Under the pieces are notes generated by a model. The model was not told where the DNA came from. It worked only from the letters and a program-made list of their open reading frames with translations, and made no database searches. A program made the position numbers and the translations under genes. From Diprion similis (Eukaryota > Arthropoda > Insecta > Hymenoptera > Diprionidae), in assembly GCF_021155765.1 (NCBI RefSeq), contig NC_060112.1:7936001-8000000 (forward strand): a stretch of DNA of 64,000 bases. Reading direction: 5' to 3'. Every line of letters starts with the position of its first letter. The stretch's first letter is position 1. Shown here one piece after another: positions 25,797-36,770 of the stretch.

Positions 25797-28700
25797 TTAA
25801 TTCTGTTTCTTCAATTTTTGCGATGATTCCTCCATCGATTCCAGCCACAGTCTTAAATCTTTCGGTAATTCCGGCCGCTTGGCTTCCTGTTCGACTTTCG
25901 CGATGATTTCCGATACTGGTATTTTGAGACCAGTTACACTTTGCTTGCTTAAAACGATCGTCCGGATAAAATTGTCCGGCAAACTGATCAACTGCTGCTC
26001 TAAGTAGAAATTCTTATCGTCCCAGTAGATTAGCTGAAAAAATAAAAGTCGGAGGCTTGCAATATCATCCACGTTTCAATATAAGTGAGCAGCTTGCCTG
26101 AACTCGGATAAAAATTTACTCTATTGATAAAAGTCAGGCGTGAGTGAACTCGTGAACTCATTTTCTCAAAATGTGCGAAGGAAAAAATAATTTGCTTAAT
26201 AACACAGCGCGAGTTACTCCTAATAATGTGAATTTTATATAAAGAAAATGTATCGCATTGACTGCACATTAGAATTATTCAAGCGGACAAAACGAATTCT
26301 CTGAACGACATCATTTATAGTACCGTCGACTCAAAATTTTGTGGGTTTCGCTAGATATTTAATTAGTAAAACCCGAAAACTAATTGTTGAATTGAACATC
26401 TGTCAACAGTTCTCGTTTATTTGTAATTACTATCAATTTCGATGACTCGAGACTTGGTTTCCTTATCCTGCTTTCGATTGTAATAAATCTGATGGCAGAT
26501 TCTTTTTACGTTATTCGAATCTGATTTATTAGCCGATTAGCGACTACCCGGTTTTCTAACTAGCTCTGAGGCTATTTCCTCAGCGAGAAAGTTCACCGCC
26601 TAGCGGCCATTTATAGTACTAATATACTGATGCTTACGAATATATCCATCTTCATGTTTCAAAGTATGCGATGTTCCTTTTACCTCGTAAACAAATTAGT
26701 GCTACTCGAGTCAATCAATTACGTCAAACAATCTCCGTTTAGATCAACAAAGTATGGCATTCAATCGATACAATTATTTGTTGGTTAGATTCATGCATTT
26801 ATTTTATTTAAAGTACCTGATCGTTTCTGTCAACGAAAATGCAACTTCGTGAAACAATACATAAACTTGAAATGAAACGATCGATATACACATAGTTGAC
26901 TCAATTTCGGAAACAAATCAAAAAGTTCACTCCACTACAACAAGAAAGACTTTTGTTATCTCAAGGAATTCGCTCGACTAAATCATTTTGACAAACTAAT
27001 TAAATCGTGATTGTTGAATTGAAGTCATCGTACTTGAAACAAGTTAAAACCGAATGGACTCCAGCAATAGCTATTTATGTGACATGCCCGTAAACCGCCT
27101 ATTTTTTGGCAAGGATAAAGATTTCAGAACGAGCTGAAGGCGAGCCGGAAGCGAGTACTGAAATTATCCGAGCCAAAAAACGTTTTACAGGCATGCCACA
27201 TACAATATTTTTTACGGTATAGGCATTGAAAAGGAAAACGAAGAGTGAGGTTATGTCGCGATCTGTTCGACGAAGCTACTTTATTCGGCAGTTTGGGATG
27301 CGCACTTCGAACTGCGCATCAAAACTGCGGAATAAAGACTTTATTCCGCAACTTTGTTCGCTGCCATATAAAGCGTCACTTTACGGAACGAAAACTGCCA
27401 CAAAAAGTGGACTTTTCAATGCTCATGCCGTCAAAAATATATTTCGTTGCTTCAAGGATTCCTTTCCCTTCGTGTACCTGTACGAATTCTCTCACCTAGA
27501 CGTTACGTCAGTAAATCTATATGTGCTAAAATATGTTATTCAATCAATGTTAAGGTGGGTGCGAACCTTCGTCGTAACCTTGTACGGAGTAAATATTGGC
27601 AGTGCTCTTCTGTAACGTACAGATGCGGCACTTTGAACTGCGCTACCACCTTCGGCATGGATGGCTCCATACACTCCAGACCTGTCGTAGTAGTGGAACC
27701 GGGCGAAGTCCAGTTCTCTGACGTACCTTGCGATATTCATATTCCTGAAGAAGAGGTCGACATCTTGGGTCGTGCATATACCTAAGCACATTAATTATTA
27801 AACATAAGTCGACTTGTAGCACCATGTGGAATATATTTTCAGGCTTGGAAAATGTATTCGAACAGTTACGGATGTCCGTGAATGTTATTCAAATGTAAGG
27901 TCGTATAATACACAGTAAACCATGTACTGACAGAATGAGTTATAGTTATTCAAAGCAGACTCAACTACGCTTTCATGCTTTCGATATAATAATGAGAGGC
28001 GAATTAACCATCGAGAAGATCATTTAAAAGTAGTATAATTTTTACTGTATGTTACAGATGTAAATATATGAACAGTGTTCTATAATTATTAAAATTATGT
28101 TCATTTATGGCCATATCTATAATTAGATAGTTTTCTCCGAAGACAAATAATTTCGAATCCAAATTCAAAGACTTTCTCTAACTGTAACTGTAGTTGGCCA
28201 TTTTCTTTCTCTACGTGATTATATATTGATTGTAATAAAACCGTTACACCGTGTGCGCTGAGATGAAACTTCTAACACATGCATGAGAAATGATAGTACA
28301 AGTACAATACATAAGTTTGACCTTTCGGATTTGCCGTGAGGATAGAAAATTTAACATCTCGGCCAAAAAAGGCGTTAACGAATTATCCAAGTGACATGTG
28401 GGAGTAAAAAAAAACCGGTTTAATCATAATAATTTTTTTGCAAATGTTGTGCGACTTGCTTTGCACTAACCGAGTAAAGCTGAATTCATGGTTGTTTTTG
28501 TTTTTTAAATTTTCTTTAACCATTTTATTTTGAACATTATGGATCTAGAGTTACAACGCATTTTTCATGTACTGAATTTCTGTAAACAGGCTAGACAACT
28601 TAACAAAAAAATCGGTACTACAATCCACCAAAACAAAACGATGTTTAATCTTGATTTCCCACAACTATTTTCCAAAAAATTACACATGTTTGATAAAAGT

Positions 28701-29317
28701 ATCCATATGCCAATAAGACGCATTTTGACCAGCTTCTAATAAGCGCGAAAAAAGTTAAAGAAAATTTTTGAGAAGACCGTAACGAAGTTGATTTTTCTCA
28801 CTTTCAAATGCCACTTCGATCGTTCATTTTTACTTCCTTTTGACCAGGATATTTAATGAAGATAGTTGATCGCAGATTTTTGGACGGTACTGTACATACT
28901 CACAGTTCATGTAACGGCAAATTGAAGCGAAGGGATTACACCGCTAATCATTACTTGAGCAAAAGTGAGCTGTATAACTTCAATTTGAAAAGAGACAATA
29001 AACTTCGCTACTGAAAATAATTTGCACTCTTAAGTTTTGGAAATCAGTAGTTTGTAAAGTGACTTTATTTTAACTTGAACTTATTTTCTTGGTCTTCAAA
29101 CTTAGTAAGAAGAGGACATTCGTCATTAAGAAATATCCTTAATCCTTGCAAGAGATATAATAAAAGTCTTACCGTGAATGGTGGTCTCTTCGAATAATTT
29201 CTTCTTTTTTTGGAAAAGCCTTCCCCAACTAAGCGTAAACGCTATTCTCAGAAAGTAATTCACGTCAAAAAGCATATACAGAATTGCAACTATCGCTACG
29301 GTGCAGTAGCAGAACAT
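25797..29317 (-). CDS. THEM6: THEM6-like thioesterase-superfamily protein, copy A (motif-altered)
   Basis: Exons 29173-29317, 27567-27781 and 25797-26033 encode 198 residues; intron 1 is phase 1 and intron 2 phase 0, as in copy B. An N-terminal hydrophobic segment (residues 2-17) is followed by DVNYFLR and a basic stretch (KKKK), then the hotdog-fold (4HBT-like) domain. The family motif HMNNAR(Y/F)LRELDF reads [13 protein letters not shown] here: N62 and I65 replace the His and Asn kept in copies B and C. Further conserved landmarks are [16 protein letters not shown] and LWLES..ESSQKL near the C-terminus. THEM6 in mammals is a membrane protein linked to lipid homeostasis; catalytic activity is not established. 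The intron 2 donor (GTTCGC) is weak. An acceptor-like TTTTCCGTAG ahead of the ATG (exon from 29335) suggests a noncoding first exon. Confidence 0.88.
27079..27199. mobile_element. Foldback element in intron 2 of THEM6 copy A
   Basis: The left arm begins GTGACATGCCCGTAAACCG and the right arm ends CGTTTTACAGGCATGCCAC. Inner matches continue through TTTTTTGGC, GGATAA and ATTTCAG against their complements, then GAAGGCGAGCC against GAAGCGAG. The whole 121 bases fold on themselves with a few small indels. No coding frame is present; it is a MITE-like element or an old palindrome. Confidence 0.6.
27279..27337. repeat. 59-bp near-perfect hairpin in intron 2 of THEM6 copy A
   Basis: CTTTATTCGGCAGTTT...ATGCGCA pairs with TGCGCAT..AAACTGCGGAATAAAG around a short CTTCGAAC loop. 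It lies 80 bases from the foldback element at 27079-27199. ACTTTATTCCGCA is repeated once more immediately to the right, suggesting a nested or rearranged repeat. Confidence 0.6.
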
Positions 29318-29335
29318 AGTGAATATCGCTTGCGG

Positions 29336-31223
29336 CTACGGAAAATTATTTCAATCCACCAGACGACACCGCAGTTTTCTACGTCCAAGTTCTACGTGAT
29401 CGCCACGTAAAAGCTGCTCGAAGACTGATGACGACTCAGCATTTACGGTGAGCAGTCGCATCCTATTCACTTTGGCCCCCGTAACAGGTTTCTTGAGTTC
29501 GATAACTTGACGCGTTGCAGTGAAGATATGGTAAATGCAAGTATTTAGACTTTACCCTTCCAGTGACTATAAAACAGAATCGACTATATTAAACTTTCCA
29601 TCACAAAGTCTTTATAAAAATGACAACTCATGTCCTATGAGTTCTTTCGAATTTCAGCAAAAGTGTTGTTGAATTTTTCGTTCATTTATAATTTGTCATA
29701 CTTAGACATAAAGTACGAATACGAAATCTCTATTATTCGCAAGGTGACAGTCAATCGACAGCTGTTATTGAATGGAAATAAATTTTATCTCGATAATAAA
29801 AAATTTTTGAACTTTACTAATTGCTGGTTATTGTTAATCCATAGTTCTCAGAAGATCGTAGATATTATTTAGGGATCGTACTAACACAGGAAAAATATTT
29901 GATGAAATTAAACAATGTCATGGTCAACCGTTTACTGAGTTTGCGTGGAATGCCCGATTTATTTATGAACGAGCAGATTTTTTTCTTTGAACATGACATA
30001 TGGATTTACCTGTTAAGATATTCTTCCTGAAAAGTCAAGAACATTTTGTAAGCTCAGAAATGTACCAGCTTTGCATGTTTAAGGAATTGTCAAAACCATT
30101 TTCTTATCGTAAAGATACCGTCTTATTAATATATTATAATTACAAACGATGTAGAAATTTAAATTTCGAAAGCAAAACGATTGCACGTTCTAAATCAACG
30201 TTATGTTTTAGACAAGGGGCAGCGCTTGAAAGACAGAATTTCGTAAAAGACAATAGAAGCGACGCGATTATGTACTACATAAGTATAAAACAGAATATTG
30301 AAGCATTTTGTAATCACTTTTACACTCATATAATCATACGAGTATTGAAAGTTAACTTATATTTGAGGTTATTGTGTTGGTAGATTGAAACTTTAAAACT
30401 ACTAACAGTAGGAAAATAATGCATGGTGAGTCATCTTCGCTCAATTTGAAACAATTTTTCTAAAAAACTAGGGTGACTGTACCAGTAATTGGAAATTAAT
30501 AAATTACTGCATTATGGAAACACTTCCAATACGCGGTAATTTATTTATTCTATTACATTAACTCTACCAAATCACTTATTCTTATGCTATAATTACGTAG
30601 TTACGTATCTTCTAAAATTTGAAACTTTTTATGAATTTTCTTTGACCGAAAAGAAAATTTGTTTACAACTGTTTTTAGTTATTCGCAAACAAATGACGAG
30701 CCCATTTTGCGTCAAAAGTGAAAAAGTTTTCTATTTAGATAAATAAAATTCAGAAAAAGTTTCGAATTTTTCCGAGAATACGGTTTTTGAGAAAAATCAA
30801 TTTTATGCGTTTTTAGTTGAAAATGGTCACTTCCGACGTCCAAAATATTCTCACAAAATCATTTTCGACCAATTCATTACAACTTTTTTCCAAATGCATA
30901 GTTTTCGAGTTATGGAAGATGAGATCTAATACCTACTCCTAAACGGCAGGTGGAAAAAATTTGAAAAAATTCGAAAATATATACATATTTGATGGAGTAG
31001 AAGTAGGAAAAAAATCGGCGACCAATTCGGTGGGGGTCGGGATCAAAAAATGTCCACATTCATTTGGACTAGCCCATATACTTAGGATTGTAAATAACTC
31101 TATGCAAGTGTGAATACTCTAAATATTTGTACTTTAATCCAAATTACTCATCTCTGTAACTGAGCGAATAATAGCTGGCTTCAACAGAATAAAAATCACT
31201 TCTAAAAAAATGTTGCTTACAAA
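29336..31223. other. Spacer between THEM6 copies A and B
   Basis: AT-rich DNA without a supportable exon. The part at about 30650-31085, running into CGGCGACCAATTCGGTGGG and AAAATGTCCACATTCATTT, has the look of an interspersed repeat. Phrases such as GAATACGGTTTTTGA and CGACCAATTC recur in degenerate form near 62.25 kb. Family not identified. Confidence 0.35.
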
Positions 31224-31229
31224 TTTATT
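31224..31229 (-). terminator. Poly(A) signal of THEM6 copy B
   Basis: AATAAA on the minus strand about 20 bases after the TGA stop of copy B. Confidence 0.55.
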
Positions 31230-31249
31230 TTACGAATGCAATAATATGG

Positions 31250-34200
31250 TCAATCGGATTTTTTCAATTTCTGCGAAGAAGCGTTAATATATTCCAGCCA
31301 ATGTTTCAAATCTTCCGGTGCTTCCAGCTGGACCGATTCCGGATCAACGATGCTTATAAGTTCCGAAACTGTTACTTCCAGACCGGTTATGTTTTGCTTG
31401 CTGATTGCTATTGCCCGTACGAAGTTGTCCGAAAGGGTTATAAATTTGTGCTCCAGATAGATTGCCTTATCGTCACAATACACTAGCTGAAACAAAAAGG
31501 AACTGAGTAGATGTCACATCGCGCCTTGCCGAACCTCATTCACTCCAATTACAGTTTCCTAACTTATCATCAACCAGGTAGATCTGTGAAATGAGTTTTT
31601 CTTCTTGAGAATAAAAATGAACTTCAACTTTAGCTGAATAATATAATTTCTTTAAGCCGAAGAAGAATTAAAACCGCATGTATCAGAATTTTGATCGAAT
31701 TTTTAACATGTTCTAAATACAAAAATTAATGAAATAATTGTTCTAAAATCTAAAATAAAATATCTGAATAAAATGTACCTATAAGTATAACTAAATAATA
31801 CTTTTTTCGTGGTATTATCAAAGTATTGGATACCCTCTGGTAGATTCAACTAAATTGCTTCATACAGTTTACTGAATCTATTCGGTGGGTAAAAATCATT
31901 CAAATTTATGGAATGAAAAGAGCTATTAATTGCTTACCGACGTTGAATAAAATGTTACATCGTAAATCTATAAATCTTTTTGTTGAAGTGGCAAAATACT
32001 AACTCTGACGCGTCAAAAATCGTTTCACGCAGAAGTATAACGACAGGTTCTTATAGGAGGGGCTCCAGTCATATGTCTAAAATAATCAGCAAAATTAAAT
32101 CATTCGTGATTTACTACCGTTGAATCAACCTGTCAATTAACAAGTAAACTTTTTGACTGTGCGAAAATAAAGTCAAGTCAGATGTATATTAACCCTGAAA
32201 TTTTGTTTCCAGGAGTAAATTTCGGTCTATACGACCAAATTTTTTTCAGGATTGCACGTTGCGGTAAGTATCGAGCATGCCAGCCTGGCTTTTTCGACAG
32301 GAAATTCTTAAAGAGGCTATATAAGTGTCTTTTCAACCTTCAATCTCGACCGTCTCCAATCCAGTATCAATCCCGTACCGATCGCTTTACAATTCATCTA
32401 TCGGTTTCATCTGTGCACGTAAGACATTCCAACTAAACCAAATTCAGACTACTAAGTGTAAGTTATGCTGCGATGAACGGACCATAGCGCAGAGATAAGA
32501 AACTAACGCAAAGTGAATATACTTTAACCGAAGCTGGAATATCAGATCGAAGATCATAGAATTTTAAGCGGGTTAACGTACATCGTGAAATGACTCGTGG
32601 AATAATATAAATCGGACTATAAATTGAGTGCGATCTTATCAGGTGAGAAATCGGGAAGGAAGTGAGAAGAAAAATTGTAAACGATCGTCACTGTAGTGGT
32701 AAATGAAAAAATTTTACATCTGTTTGGATAAGTTTAATAGATACGTACCCTTGTCGTAACTTGGTAGAAAGCGAAAATTGGCAATGGCTTTCGGTATCTG
32801 ACGGTCGTTGCACCTTGAAGAACGGTAGCCTTCCTTGAGACAACACCTTCGTATAGTCCTGTTCGGTGGTAAAAGTCGATCCTAGAAAAATCCAGCTCCC
32901 TCAGAAATCGTGCATTGTTCATGTGCGTCATGAAGAAGTCCACGTCGTTGGTAGTGCAAAATCCTGAAAGGACGAGAGTTTTTACATTCATTCTGTATCC
33001 ACGTTTGATCTTATCGTGACAATAAAGCAAAAAAAAAAAAAAAAAAAAAGAAAAGAACAAGGTATTTCTATATCTAACAAATTCACACTAACAATAAGTG
33101 GTCAATGCATTACACGAATTCCGTATCACATGAATGAATCAATGGGTTGTTTATCTATCAATTTTATATTTAAAGGTATTATATTATATCTTTTTATTAA
33201 AAACCATTTATGGTTGACACAACTCAACTCGATGGTAAATCTATTACGTAGGTAAGAAGATAGTTCTGCGGTAGAAAAATAGTAAATATATTTAAATTAA
33301 CTAGATTCAATCTGGTTTCTGTTTACGACATTCGTATCTAGAATATTTATCTATAGAACGATCTACGAGAAGTGACGTGAAACGATATCCTCTTGAAGAA
33401 AATGTTTCAGATATTCAGATATCACATTTTGCATCCTCTTTCGCATACCAAGGAACGTTGAAAAAAGACAAACTGTATACCTGTATGAAACAAATTCCAT
33501 GCCAAATCGATTATTCGAATCACTTTTTTCTACAAATAGTTTACGCGGAATTCCGGTGAAAATTACACTTTCAATGTGAAGATATTTTGTCAAATTATGT
33601 CCCCAAGAATTTTGTTCTAAGCTAAAAATATTTTTGTAAAACTTTTTCCATCAGGCACTTGCTGATTTAAAGCTTTATTTATCTGCGAAATCGATAACTC
33701 GATGAAGCCGGAATTTTCGATTGGTTGCTGAAACGAAAGCCTTGATTTCAAGGATTCATAAAAATTATTGGCCGATATTTCCAATACATGTGTACTTGAA
33801 TTACGTTAAAGGGTAAAAAAGTAAAAAATTGTTGAAAAAAAACGTATATTAATTCGTTCGTTTTCACATGGAATGCCACCTTTGTAAGCTAAGTGAATAA
33901 AACAATTTTGCATCCCAACATATTGTTTAAAGTTCAACAATAGAAAATCTGAAGTAAGTTCGCATTTATTGCATCTTTTTTTCCTGTTGTCATTAATTTT
34001 AAAAATATTATATCAAGTTTACGAATATTCGAATATTATACAAATAGGATACCGATCAGTGGCAACTTCATCCAAGTTCGTTTGTTAATGGCTTGAAATT
34101 AGTCACAAGAATCTAAGCTTCGAATTCGCTTCGTTAGACACAAATTGAAATTAGACTGCGGTGGGCTTACCGTAAGTACGAATATCTTCAGAGAACCTTT

Positions 34201-34324
34201 TCTTCTTTCTCGGTATGATCTTTCTCCAGAGAGTTGTGAATAGGAGGCGAACAAAGTAGTTGACATCAAAAAGGCTGTACATCGCTGCCACGATGGCAAG
34301 GATGTTATAAAATAGACACACCAT
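31250..34324 (-). CDS. THEM6: THEM6-like thioesterase-superfamily protein, copy B
   Basis: Exons 34171-34324, 32749-32963 and 31250-31486 give 201 residues, with intron phases 1 and 0 as in copies A and C. The N-terminal membrane anchor (residues 2-18) is followed by DVNYFVR and a basic patch (RKKKR). The hotdog-domain motif HMNNARFLRELDF is intact (H65, N67, N68). Later landmarks are VRYRKPLPIF, LVYCDDKAIYLEHKF and a C-terminal HWLEY..ASSQKL. Length and order fit THEM6 (about 208 residues in humans). The ATG at 34322-34324 is preferred to an upstream in-frame Met, because CATTCTCTCCAG ends just before AACGAGCATGG and makes a good 3' splice site; a noncoding exon probably lies further upstream. 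This copy looks fully functional. Orthology to one insect gene cannot be fixed from the window alone. Confidence 0.92.
33029..33049 (+). repeat. Poly(A) run in intron 1 of THEM6 copy B
   Basis: About 21 consecutive A bases on the plus strand. Confidence 0.8.
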
Positions 34325-34474
34325 GCTCGTTCTGGAGAGAATGTAATTGAAATAACAGTTGAGCAGAAGGAAACGAATCAGACCCAAGAAATATCACAGC
34401 CACGCCTCCTTTGTTAATCTGTCATTTTTAACTGGAAAATACACATAAATATTAGCCCACGCCAAAAAAATTGA

Positions 34475-35340
34475 CTTTTCGAATTTGAACCTGCTCATTC
34501 AATATGTCATAGAAGACACGAACTAAAAGCGATTCCAAAAGTTTCATTGAAATCGGTTCATATTTCGGGGTCGCAATACTTAAAGATCCGTGTTTTTTGG
34601 ATGATTTATGCCATTTCAATACAAAAATTTATTGCTCCTATTTACCGCATTGCTATGACAATTTGTTGTTAAGATTTGGTGAAAGCCATGGTATTCGTTA
34701 GTTCAAAGCTGTTAAAGTGATATTCATTGCGTATTATGATTTTTAAAGACAATTTATAAACGGTCAATTTTCATTTATTCAAAAATACATTGAGTTTTTT
34801 TGGTACTAAATCGTATCTTATAGCAACGTTTAGTTTTAGAATAATGTACAGTACATAGAAGCACGGTAATTGATAAAAACAAGTTCCAGATTTCAACAGT
34901 TTTAACCGGGTTCACTGGCAGAAGTGAAAAGAATGTTTTTTGCAAAAACCAGTAAGAGCTGAAAAAACGTCGATTGCAATTCCACCAGTGAACTCGATTA
35001 ACAATCGTTAAAATCAGACATTTTTTCTAATTCATTACTATTCTTCTATGTACTGTACATTATTCCAAAACTAAAAGCACTTGATAACAAAAAAACGTAA
35101 CGTGTTTTTGAATAAACAAAAATTGATCCTTTCGAAATTGCATTTAATCGTCATAATACACAATGAATATCACCTTAACAGCTTCGAATTATTGAATATC
35201 ATATATTTCATCAAATTTTAGCAACAAATTGTCCAAAAACCTACATTTTTGAGTTTCGCGACTCCTAAATATAAACTGATTTCAATGAAACTTTATTTAT
35301 GTCTTCCATGACACATTAAATAAGCTGCTTTAAATTTGAC
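34475..35340. mobile_element. Large foldback element (~870 bp) upstream of THEM6 copy B
   Basis: The two halves are diverged reverse complements over about 400 bases. Matching landmarks are TGTCATAGAAGAC (left) with GTCTTCCATGACA (right), GTTTCATTGAAATC with GATTTCAATGAAAC, AGTGATATTCATTG with CAATGAATATCACCTT, AATAATGTACAGTACATAG with CTATGTACTGTACATTATT, and GGGTTCACTGGCAG with CCACCAGTGAACTCG. The left arm has an extra segment of about 60 bases. No protein-coding frame is seen. It lies just upstream of copy B, between that gene and the pseudogene. Confidence 0.75.
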
Positions 35341-36114
35341 GTCTGGATTTAATTGGCACATTCAAATGCAAATACATTATAATATGTAAGCAGGTAAGTA
35401 CATCCGATCTTCGGAATAGGATTTTGAGGATAAGAAAAGTTATCGTTTCGATTTGAAAGCTCATTGCATGTTGAGAACGAAGTCTTTTTGCCAATCTAAG
35501 CAATTCTACGTTTAAGAATTGAAAAGGAATTTGATATGACACAACATCGTAAGACGTGAAACATGCTTGACCCCATTCGTCTTTTATAACTTCGTTCATG
35601 AATCGTTAAGAAGCATTTCAAGAATACACAAATACGTTCTAACTCAGAACTTTGGAACGATATCATTTTTCACGCATCACTATAGTAAATGTTACCAATT
35701 GTAAGAGACAAAGATTCCTAAGTAAAGCGCATAACTGTTTTATGCACTACAGTACTCATTGTCAAAGACAAAAACAATAAATCGTTTTACGGAATGACGG
35801 ATTTAAGGTGCAAATACAAACGTACACGAGAGAAAACAAATTTCAAGTATCGTTCAGGCTTTTAAGAAATATACTGTACTTTGAACTTTACTCTCCTGGC
35901 TGTTGAAAATAATGTTAAAATTCTTAACAAGTAAACTAAATCTGGGTATATTGAAAATGATAATTTATTGCATAAGTTACTGTATTGGTGAAGCGACGGG
36001 TCCACGACACTCTCTGCGCACCAATCGCCTTCCGCACAGACTGGAAGACTATCGCTTACTGATCGTGACTTAGACCGAGGTTTTGATTCAAGCCGGAGTT
36101 CCATTTATTCCAGG

Positions 36115-36770
36115 TAACGGACACAGCGACGTCATTATCTGGTTTACGAAGCCCGTTCGCCAGTCGGTGACGTTTCAGCCGGTTAACTTGTTCAAAGGCA
36201 TTCAAACGGTGTTTTTTAACAATTCTTCCATAGTACCGGTGTTCAATTCTCGTAAACGTACGAAGCCGGAGAATTCCAGTCTACCATCCTTCCATCCATG
36301 GATGAAAATCCACTCCTACCCTATGACAAAATTGATAAAATTTCATTCAACGTCTGGGATTATTGCGGGTCTGTGACGTTATTCACTACAAAATTGGAGT
36401 GAATTTACAGAATGAATGAAGTCGCAGGTGAACCGTTGCACAAGGAATGGATATGGTACAGCAGATTTCCGGAGTGAATCAGGAAGGATAATGATCCGTT
36501 GAAACTAATTAATATTCTGCATTACCTCGCATGTTTCATGGAGAACACTGACCTGTGTAAAGATTAAATACGGTAATGATTAAGATGAAATTGTATTTTG
36601 TGATTGGATCTCTTGCCTGCAATCCGCCGTCGCTGAAAGTTAGTAAGCAGAATTGTATAAGCCAGAAAGTATAATTAGAGTAGAGACCGAACTCTGTAGT
36701 AGAGAAATGGATACCGTTCTGGGGACTTGTGAGGTAGTACCAGAATTGCCGCTAGCAGTGCTAGTGTTCT
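36115..36770 (-). pseudogene. Decayed THEM6-like copy (exon 1 and exon 2 remnants)
   Basis: On the minus strand, 36115-36330 aligns in order with exon 2 of the intact copies: GVDF (for DVDF), then LEFSG (for LDFSR), then DNA close to the HRTGLYEG region (GAACACCGGTACTATGGAAG against GAACAGGACTATACGAAGG), then RTGFVNQIMTS in place of the RPFSIYKITSK region. It contains stop codons and indels. At 36655-36770 a stretch reading LALLAAILVL and then ACTAC..AGTTCG..CTCTA..TTCTGG resembles the anchor segment of exon 1. The HMNN motif is lost and no exon 3 remnant was found. Position, strand and order match a fourth array unit between B and C. Alignment was by eye, so details are approximate. Confidence 0.55.

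Noticed and set aside
27226..27785. Three plus-strand open frames
   Set aside because: Partly antisense to exon 2 of THEM6 copy A and partly within the hairpin-rich intron; no protein family or splice logic.
36083..36376. 97-codon plus-strand frame
   Set aside because: It lies opposite the decayed THEM6 exon 2, which aligns in order on the minus strand; the plus translation resembles nothing.
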